Below are positions 1 through 5,736 of a DNA stretch of 6,627 nt, piece after piece (the first letter of the stretch is position 1; each line of letters starts with the position of its first letter). The stretch comes from Acidobacteriaceae bacterium (lineage in GTDB: Bacteria; Acidobacteriota; Terriglobia; Terriglobales; Acidobacteriaceae): assembly GCA_030042915.1 (NCBI GenBank), contig JASHYS010000501.1, forward strand, positions 1 to 6,627, given 5' to 3'. Below the pieces are notes generated by a model. It saw nothing but the letters and a program-made list of their open reading frames with translations. It made no database searches and was not told the origin of the DNA. The translations under genes and the position numbers were made by a program.

Positions 1-1
1 T

Positions 2-1840
2 GCTGTTACGGCCTGGCCCAACGGCTCCGTCGATCTCAACAGCGGCTGGCGCGCGCAGAGCGGCGACAATCTCGACTGGGCGCAGCCCGGCTTTGACGAC
101 AGCGCCTGGCGCGTGGTCGCGCTTACCCCTGCTAACGACGAGACAGGCTGGCGCTGGTATCGCCTCCACACCGAAATTCCCGCCGCAACTTCGCCGCTCG
201 CGCTATTGGTCACCGGCGGCCCCGGCACGTTCGAGGTTTACCTCAATGGCCGGCGCGTACCCGGTCCAAATTTGCGCTCAGACCTGTTTGTCACCTATCC
301 ACGCACCCAGGTGGTCGTGCTTCCCGCCTTCGCCGGAGACGCAGTCATTGCCTTGCGCAGCCACATTCCTCCCACCTCCATGTTCATTGCCGATCGTGGC
401 TCCTTCCGCGTCGCTCTCGGGACCCTCCCCGCGATTCGCGACGCTCATCGCGCCGATGTTGCCGCACGGTTCAACAACGTCGCTTCGGCTCTGGTGGTTT
501 ATCTCCTGGCCTTGTTCGCTGGCTTTCCGCTTCTCTTTCTCTTCTGGTATCAGCCCGACCATCGCGAATATCTTTGGCTGGGCTGTTACCTGCTCACTGC
601 GCCCGCCGGCGGTCTATTCTTCAGCCTCGCCGGATTCGGATTCATTCCTTTTTCCCTTCATTGGTTCATAGGCACTCCTTCCATTTACGTTGTCGCCGTT
701 CTCCAGATCGAGTTCACCTTCATCTTTGTCGGTCAGCGCATCACGCGCGGGTGGCGCATCTATCAAACTCTCCTTCTTGCGTATCCCGCGCTCCTCACCC
801 TGCCGTCATGGCTGGGCTATCTCAGCCGCAGCGTCTTTGATGTCGGTGAAATGGCGCTCATCGTACCCGCCGCTTTCGCGCTCCCCATCCTTCTCCTCTT
901 CTGGAACCGTCGCGGCAACCGGGAAGCAGGATGGCTGATCCTGCCCAGCCTGTTGCCCATCGCCACGGTCTCTATCACCGATGCCAGCATCATCGGCGCA
1001 AACTTCCACCTTCCCAGCCTGGCCCGTCTCGGCGACGCCATCCCCATCGGCCCTTTCGGAACGCGCTCCTTTGAGCTTGCCGACTTGCTCTTCCTGCTCG
1101 CCATCGGCGTTGTTATGTTCTTCCGCTTCACGCGCGTCAGCCGCGAGCAGGCGCGTTCTGCCGCCGAGCTCCATGCGGCCCGCGAAATCCAGCAATACCT
1201 TATCCCCGAAAAGCTGCCGCCTACGCCCGGCCTGGCCATCCGCAGCGTCTATCAGCCCGCGCGCGAAGTGGGCGGCGACTTTTTCCAGGTGCTTCCCGAC
1301 CCGCGCGACGGCAGTACGCTGATCGTTGTCGGCGACGTGGCAGGCAAGGGGTTGAAAGCCGGCATGCTGGCGACGCTGATTGTGGGCGCTATTCGCACCG
1401 CATTTCAGTTCACATCCGACCCGAGCCGGATTCTGGCGCTGCTCAACGAGCGGCTGCAGGGTCGCGGTCTCGTCACTTGCCTGGCCATGCGCATCGATCG
1501 CAACGGAGGCGTGGAGCTGGCCAACGCCGGGCATCTGCCTCCTTACATCAACGGCAAAGAGCTGGCGCTCGACGGAGTTCTTCCCTTGGGCGCGTTGCCC
1601 AGCACCGTATTCCCGACGAAGCGGCTCCAGCTCGGAGGGGCCGAGTCCATGGTGCTGGTCTCTGACGGCGTCATAGAAGCCCGCAACTCCGCCGGCGAGC
1701 TTTTCGGCTTTGGCCGCACCGCCGCCATTTCCACCGAATCGGCCGAAAACATCGCCCGCGCGGCTCAGCACTTTGGGCAGGAAGACGACATCACGGTGCT
1801 GACCCTCCAGTTCGCTCCAGCCGAGGTGCTCCATGCGTAG
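2..1840 (+). CDS. 7TM receptor-type SpoIIE/PP2C phosphatase, gene 1 (5' truncated by window edge)
   Basis: Predicted inner-membrane receptor phosphatase that would dephosphorylate a cytoplasmic Ser/Thr phosphoprotein. The frame is open from base 2; a GTG at 113 is not the start, because the upstream codons encode a conserved jelly-roll opening (G21-D22-N, W26, F31-D32-D33-S34-A-W36, numbering visible residues) also found in genes 3 and 4. Only about 25 codons, roughly a signal peptide, are missing. Of 612 visible residues, about 1-150 form the exported beta-sandwich, with the family's Y-L-N82-G83 strand. About 160-376 contain seven hydrophobic segments, and about 380-395 a helical linker with the RsbU-like AAREIQ...LIPEKLP motif. 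The rest is the SpoIIE domain, with GGDFF (D426), GDVAGKG (D445), NAGH, SDG (D555) and QEDDIT (D595/D596), so the metal-binding acids are intact. There is no PAS, GAF or HAMP domain. The last 8 bases overlap gene 2. Family and architecture are confident; ligand and substrate are unknown. Confidence 0.9.
   Translation, partial: AVTAWPNGSVDLNSGWRAQSGDNLDWAQPGFDDSAWRVVALTPANDETGWRWYRLHTEIPAATSPLALLVTGGPGTFEVYLNGRRVPGPNLRSDLFVTYPRTQVVVLPAFAGDAVIALRSHIPPTSMFIADRGSFRVALGTLPAIRDAHRADVAARFNNVASALVVYLLALFAGFPLLFLFWYQPDHREYLWLGCYLLTAPAGGLFFSLAGFGFIPFSLHWFIGTPSIYVVAVLQIEFTFIFVGQRITRGWRIYQTLLLAYPALLTLPSWLGYLSRSVFDVGEMALIVPAAFALPILLLFWNRRGNREAGWLILPSLLPIATVSITDASIIGANFHLPSLARLGDAIPIGPFGTRSFELADLLFLLAIGVVMFFRFTRVSREQARSAAELHAAREIQQYLIPEKLPPTPGLAIRSVYQPAREVGGDFFQVLPDPRDGSTLIVVGDVAGKGLKAGMLATLIVGAIRTAFQFTSDPSRILALLNERLQGRGLVTCLAMRIDRNGGVELANAGHLPPYINGKELALDGVLPLGALPSTVFPTKRLQLGGAESMVLVSDGVIEARNSAGELFGFGRTAAISTESAENIARAAQHFGQEDDITVLTLQFAPAEVLHA
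1823..1828 (+). promoter_or_regulatory. Ribosome binding site of gene 2, embedded in gene 1
   Basis: GAGGTG is a six-base match to the anti-Shine-Dalgarno complement and sits four bases before the ATG at 1833. It lies inside the Glu-Val codons near the end of gene 1, so gene 2 initiation depends on a site that is also translated. This supports the ATG at 1833 as the start and suggests translational coupling. Confidence 0.7.
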
Positions 1841-3746
1841 GGAGCGCTGTGCGCTGCTCCGCGCCGGTAAGGCTTCCATCCTGACGCTGATCCTTCTCGC
1901 CGCTGCGGCTCCCGGTCGCGCGCAGGCGATCGTCGCGCACGGCGCCGCCGGACCTGCGCCTCCCGACGGCCCCTGGCTCCTCTACCAAGGCGATCCTCCG
2001 GGCGGGCCTCTCGCCTCCACCGATCCTCGCCCGGGCCTCACCTATTGGCTTAGCAAAAGCAGTTTGTCGGCCCAAGGCGCCAATGTCGCCTGGCTGCGCG
2101 CCACCGTGACCTCTGACCAGCCCATTTCCAATCCGGCCTTGCTTTTGAAGCCCGACGCCGATGATTGCACGGTGTTCGTGAATGGCCAGAGGGCCGCCGG
2201 CTGCGCCAGTTGGCCGCGCACCAGCATCGAAGCGCGGCGCTGGCTGCTGGTGCATTTGCCGGCCGGCCCCGCCCAGTTGGCCATTCGCATCGTCGGGCCT
2301 TATGGCCGGGCAGCAAGACTGCCGCGCAGCGGCGACATGCTCCTCGGCAGCGCACATCCTCTCGAAGACATACGCACCGCTGCTGATGCAGCCAACCTTT
2401 ACCTGGCATTGCCGCAAACGTTGCTCTGCCTGGGCGAGCTGCTCGGCGGAGTCATCCTGCTGCTTGCCTTCCGCAACGACCCAAGCGCCCGTGAATACCT
2501 TTGGTTTGCCGCATTCCTCTTTCTCGATGGGACGATGTCGCTGGAATCGGTCTTCAATGGGGTTTACCCGCTGCTTCCGCAAACCACCAGCATGCTTACC
2601 GACGCGCTTGGAATGATCGGCCGCTATGCGCCGTTGGTTGGCTTCATCGCCGCCTTCACCCGGGTCCGCCTCAACCGCTGGATGCGCGGCTATCAGATTC
2701 TACTGTTGATCGCCCCAGTCCTCATTGGCCTGCCCTTTTTGAGCCAGAGTCTCCCCTGGTTGCCCCGGATCTCGCCCCGCACATTCGACTGGATTCTGCT
2801 CTTCGTGCAATTGCCCTTCGTCGTCGGATCGCTCACGTTTCTTGCGTGGAAGTGGAGGGGCGGAAACCGAGAGGCCGGTCTGCTGCTGCCCTCATTTCTG
2901 CTGGCCAGCGGCATTGAAGTGCTCGGCCTCACTGTTCCCTGGTTCCGTGAGTACCGCGTCGGGCGCTTTGGCCTTGAATACGACGACCTGTCGATGTTCT
3001 TCTTCCTGCTCTCCATCGGTCCGGTTCTGTTGTTCCGCCATCGCCGCGTCAGTCTCGAGCAGGCGCGGGTCACTGCCGAGCTTGATGCTGCGCGCGAGGT
3101 GCAGGAGCGTCTGGTTACACCCCCGCCAGCGGTGCCCGGCTTCCAAATCGAATGCGTCTACCAGCCCGCGGCACAGGTGGGCGGAGACTTCTATCGCGTA
3201 TTGGAAGGCGAAGACGGCGAGGTCGTGGTGGTGGTGGGCGATGTCAGTGGCAAAGGACTGGCCGCCGCCATGACCGTCTCCGCCATCATCGGGTCGCTGC
3301 GCACGCTCTCGCCGGGCGCGCCCGCAGAGATCCTCCGCACGCTCAACCGATCCCTCACGGGTAATCTTCGCGGCGGATTCGTCACCTGCCTCGTGGTTCG
3401 GCTGCGTCCCGACGGCTCCTGCACGATCGCCAACGCCGGCCATCTCGCGCCTTATCTCGACGGCAGGGAAATCACCGTCGAATTCGACCTGCCGCTGGGT
3501 CTTTCCGCCGCATCGCGATACCCCGAAACCACCCTGACTTTGCCTCCGGCCGCGCGACTCACTCTGCTCTCCGACGGCGTTGTCGAGGCCCGCAATTCCG
3601 CCGGCGAGCTCTTCGGTTTCGATCGCGCCGCCGCGATTTCCACTCAATCCGCCGAAAACATCGCCCGTGTGGCCAGCACCTACGGCCAGGAGGATGACAT
3701 CACCGTGCTCACACTCACTCTCGCCGGAGCACCCGTCCATGCTTAG
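1833..3746 (+). CDS. 7TM receptor-type SpoIIE/PP2C phosphatase, gene 2 (complete)
   Basis: Complete 637-residue membrane receptor phosphatase. The start overlaps gene 1's stop by 8 bases behind a good GAGGTG site. Residues 1-31 are an Arg-rich n-region, a Leu/Ala core and an Ala-Gln-Ala cleavage-like end. The exported domain (about 32-180) keeps the V-F-V-N117-G118 strand but has lost the D-D-S-x-W loop seen in the siblings, and carries Cys112 and Cys124, a possible disulfide. Seven hydrophobic segments span about 190-403. A short helix with AAREVQ follows, then the SpoIIE domain (about 420-632) with GGDFY (D452), GDVSGKG (D470), NAGH, SDG (D581) and QEDDIT (D621/D622); all catalytic acids are present. 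Segment 6 is preceded by GNREAG, as in gene 1, so genes 1 and 2 look closest in the membrane part. From about residue 533 onward it is nearly identical to gene 3. Likely substrate class, inferred from RsbU/SpoIIE: a phosphorylated STAS-domain antagonist. Confidence 0.92.
   Translation: MRRERCALLRAGKASILTLILLAAAAPGRAQAIVAHGAAGPAPPDGPWLLYQGDPPGGPLASTDPRPGLTYWLSKSSLSAQGANVAWLRATVTSDQPISNPALLLKPDADDCTVFVNGQRAAGCASWPRTSIEARRWLLVHLPAGPAQLAIRIVGPYGRAARLPRSGDMLLGSAHPLEDIRTAADAANLYLALPQTLLCLGELLGGVILLLAFRNDPSAREYLWFAAFLFLDGTMSLESVFNGVYPLLPQTTSMLTDALGMIGRYAPLVGFIAAFTRVRLNRWMRGYQILLLIAPVLIGLPFLSQSLPWLPRISPRTFDWILLFVQLPFVVGSLTFLAWKWRGGNREAGLLLPSFLLASGIEVLGLTVPWFREYRVGRFGLEYDDLSMFFFLLSIGPVLLFRHRRVSLEQARVTAELDAAREVQERLVTPPPAVPGFQIECVYQPAAQVGGDFYRVLEGEDGEVVVVVGDVSGKGLAAAMTVSAIIGSLRTLSPGAPAEILRTLNRSLTGNLRGGFVTCLVVRLRPDGSCTIANAGHLAPYLDGREITVEFDLPLGLSAASRYPETTLTLPPAARLTLLSDGVVEARNSAGELFGFDRAAAISTQSAENIARVASTYGQEDDITVLTLTLAGAPVHA
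3429..3716 (+). repeat. Homologous 288-bp block shared with gene 3 (copy in gene 2)
   Basis: This stretch encodes the second half of the gene 2 SpoIIE domain, from ANAGH to the DDITVLTL strand. It aligns without gaps to 5416-5703 (constant offset 1987). A base-by-base count by eye gives about 28 mismatches in 288, with a 46-bp run of perfect identity at its 3' end (3671-3716). Upstream of it the two genes diverge sharply. Confidence 0.85.
3726..3729 (+). promoter_or_regulatory. Probable ribosome binding site of gene 3, embedded in gene 2
   Basis: GGAG lies nine bases before the ATG at 3739, within the codons for the C-terminal Ala-Gly-Ala of gene 2. It is weaker and differently spaced than the GAGGT(G) sites before genes 2 and 4, so gene 3 may rely more on coupling to gene 2 translation. 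Confidence 0.5.
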
Positions 3747-5736
3747 GAGACTCCTCCTTGCCGCGCTCATTCCGCTTGCAGCCCACGCGGCGGCACAGGC
3801 AGTCGATCTCTCCTCGAGCCGGCAGCTGTTGGCCGATCTCAGCCCGGTACAGTGGCGTTTTCACACCGGCGATGATCCCTCCGGCACGCTCGGCTGGGCC
3901 AATCCCGAATTCGACGACCGTTCCTGGCCGCTTCTCTACGCAAATAAGAGTTGGAACCAGCAGGGATATGCCGGGTATCACGGCTTTGCGTGGTATCGCA
4001 TTCACATACACCTTCCCGCACCGGACCTGACCGTCGCATTGTCACCGGTCCACATCGATAATGCCTACCAGCTTTTTGTCAACGGTGTTCTGGTCGGTGG
4101 CGCGGGAGTTTTGTCTCCCACGGCGCACCTCGTTCACCGTCCCTACGGCTATTACACGGTGCGTGCCCATGGCACCGACATGGTCATCGCCGCCCGCGTC
4201 TTTGTTTTTGACTTTGCGGCGCAGCGCGGCGTGGGCGGCTTCCACGCCAATGACGCTGTTCCTGCAGGCTCAGGCGCTTTGCCCGGCTTCCTCATCGGAT
4301 CACCGGAACTGGTCAAGCCTCTCAACGGCTACCGCAACCTGCTTATCACCGAGCAGTCCACCGTCGAGATACTCTCCGCGTTTCTCGTCGTTTGCTCAGG
4401 CTGCGTCGCAATTGTCCTCTGGTTGCGCCAGCGCGGTAGCCGCGAGTACCTGTTGTTCGGCTTGAGCGTCTTGTTTGCCTCCGTCAGCCAGCCGCTTATC
4501 TACGGGCTCTTCCCCGGCGCTCTCGTCGATACGGCATGGTTGGATACCGGCCTGTCAATTTGTACACTGGGCATCTTTTCCTGCGCCTTCCTGTTCATCT
4601 TCGCCATCGTGCGCGAGCCCATGGGCCGCATCAGCCGGACGCTCTTCTGGTTCAGCGTCTCCCTGTGCCTGCTAACGGTCTCGGGCGCCATCTCTGAGGT
4701 TTTTGGCCAGCGATGGCTCTCGCCCGAATTCGAATTTCTTGCCCTCTCCGTCGCCGTCCTCGTGTTTTATGGAACCACCTTCCCCATTCTCCTGCGCCGC
4801 TGGCACATGGTTGAGGCGCGGCAAGTCTTCCTCGCATGGATCGTCCGGGGCAGCGTGGGCGTGGGCAGCGTCCTGCTGGTTTGGAGCTATATTCTCGGGC
4901 TGCAGCACAGATTCGTCCAATTTCCCAATGTACTCAACCGTCCCTTTCCGCTCACCGCCGATAAACTCTCACTTTTTCTGTTTTTGCCCATGATGGGGTG
5001 GATTCTGCTCGATCGCTTTGCCAGCGTGAGCGCGCGTCTGGCGCGGCAACGCTCCGAGGTTGAAGCCGCTCAGCGCATTCAATCCATTTTGCTCAAAACC
5101 GCCGACTCCACTGGCACAGGCTGGAAAATCGACTCCGTTTACCGGGCCGCGGCTGAGCTCGGCGGCGACTTTTACCACGTAGCTACGTTCTCCGACGGCG
5201 CCAGGCGCGTCGTCCTCGGCGACGTCAGTGGCAAGGGCCTTGCCGCCGCCATGGTTGTCTCCGCGGTCATCGGCGCGCTCGACCTGCTGCGACACGAGCC
5301 CATCCCGCCGTCGCGCGTGCTGGCTAAGCTCAACGAGTTGCTGCTCGAGAAACAGGCCGGCGGCTTCACCACCTGCCTCGCTCTCCACGCTGACACCAGC
5401 GGCGTCGTAACCGTCGCCAACGCTGGCCACCTCACGCCTTATCTCGACGGCAAAGAAATCGCGGTCGAATTCGACCTGCCGCTGGGTCTCTCCGCCGCAT
5501 CACGATACCCCGAAACCACCCTCACACTGCCACCGGGCGCACAGCTCACCCTGCTCACCGACGGCGTCATCGAAGCGCGCAATTCCGCCGGCCAGCTCTT
5601 CGGCTTCGATCGCGCCGCAGCGATTTCCACTCAATCCGCCGAAAACATCGCTCGTGCGGCCAGCACCTACGGCCAGGAGGATGACATCACCGTGCTCACA
5701 CTCGAGTTCGCTCCAGCTGAGGTCCTCCATGCCTAA
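3739..5736 (+). CDS. 7TM receptor-type SpoIIE/PP2C phosphatase, gene 3 (complete)
   Basis: Complete 665-residue receptor phosphatase. The frame stays open upstream to 3580, but that extension lies within gene 2's phosphatase domain. The ATG at 3739 gives a clean signal peptide (MLRRLLLAALIPLAAHAAAQA) and the same 8-base overlap as the other junctions. The exported domain (about 22-195) has W39, G44-D45-D46, F58-D59-D60-R-S-W63, an A-W-Y-R strand and L-F-V-N115-G116, a textbook sugar-binding jelly-roll pattern. Seven membrane segments run from about 209 to 428. The linker helix holds EAAQRIQ but lacks the usual Leu-Pro-x-x-Leu-Pro turn. The SpoIIE domain (about 450-655) has GGDFY (D477), GDVSGKG (D495), NAGH, TDG (D608) and QEDDIT (D648/D649). 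The last 96 residues before the tail are about 91% identical to gene 2, while the final nine match gene 1, giving a mosaic 3' end. Active phosphatase predicted; ligand and target unknown. Confidence 0.92.
   Translation: MLRRLLLAALIPLAAHAAAQAVDLSSSRQLLADLSPVQWRFHTGDDPSGTLGWANPEFDDRSWPLLYANKSWNQQGYAGYHGFAWYRIHIHLPAPDLTVALSPVHIDNAYQLFVNGVLVGGAGVLSPTAHLVHRPYGYYTVRAHGTDMVIAARVFVFDFAAQRGVGGFHANDAVPAGSGALPGFLIGSPELVKPLNGYRNLLITEQSTVEILSAFLVVCSGCVAIVLWLRQRGSREYLLFGLSVLFASVSQPLIYGLFPGALVDTAWLDTGLSICTLGIFSCAFLFIFAIVREPMGRISRTLFWFSVSLCLLTVSGAISEVFGQRWLSPEFEFLALSVAVLVFYGTTFPILLRRWHMVEARQVFLAWIVRGSVGVGSVLLVWSYILGLQHRFVQFPNVLNRPFPLTADKLSLFLFLPMMGWILLDRFASVSARLARQRSEVEAAQRIQSILLKTADSTGTGWKIDSVYRAAAELGGDFYHVATFSDGARRVVLGDVSGKGLAAAMVVSAVIGALDLLRHEPIPPSRVLAKLNELLLEKQAGGFTTCLALHADTSGVVTVANAGHLTPYLDGKEIAVEFDLPLGLSAASRYPETTLTLPPGAQLTLLTDGVIEARNSAGQLFGFDRAAAISTQSAENIARAASTYGQEDDITVLTLEFAPAEVLHA
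5416..5703 (+). repeat. Homologous 288-bp block shared with gene 2 (copy in gene 3)
   Basis: This is the gene 3 partner of 3429-3716 in direct orientation. The identical 46-bp run is at 5658-5703. Similarity to gene 2 stops at base 5703, and the following 30 bases (5707-5736) instead match the end of gene 1 (1811-1840) with four mismatches. Confidence 0.85.
5719..5723 (+). promoter_or_regulatory. Ribosome binding site for gene 4, first start
   Basis: GAGGT ends five bases before the ATG at 5729 and lies within the last codons of gene 3. This site and start reproduce the junction arrangement between genes 1 and 2. It competes with a second, slightly better site 21 bases downstream. Confidence 0.55.

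Noticed and set aside
113..115. GTG as the start of gene 1
   Set aside because: The frame continues upstream to the window edge and encodes the G-D-N...F-D-D-S-A-W motif shared with genes 3 and 4; starting at 113 would remove it and any signal peptide.
93..671. Plus-strand frame of 192 codons overlapping gene 1
   Set aside because: It is out of frame with the conserved jelly-roll and first membrane segments of gene 1, and its Ser/Pro/Ala-rich product is typical of a frame-shifted shadow.
806..1879. Long minus-strand open frame (357 codons) opposite gene 1
   Set aside because: It lies antisense to the conserved membrane and SpoIIE regions of gene 1. Its product is a low-complexity Gly/Ala/Glu/Gln-rich sequence without recognisable motifs, as expected opposite GC-rich codons.
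1791..2582. Minus-strand open frame (263 codons) across the gene 1/gene 2 junction
   Set aside because: It is antisense to two well-supported genes and shows no domain or ribosome binding site that stands out; a shadow of GC-rich coding sequence.
3724..3733. Possible inverted relationship between GGAGCACC before gene 3 and GGTGCTCC at the other junctions
   Set aside because: The eight-base reverse-complement match is short in GC-rich DNA and involves codons of unrelated reading; it is probably coincidence.
3580..3738. Upstream extension of gene 3 with an earlier ATG at 3580
   Set aside because: It would overlap 167 bases of gene 2's catalytic domain and bury the signal peptide behind 53 Pro/Ser-rich residues. 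The ATG at 3739 fits the junction pattern and gives a clean signal peptide.
2892..3770. Minus-strand open frame (292 codons) opposite the gene 2 phosphatase domain
   Set aside because: It covers the antisense of a catalytic domain with all motifs intact. Similar short antisense frames recur opposite the matching part of gene 3 (3452-3643 and 5439-5630), which the DNA repeat explains.
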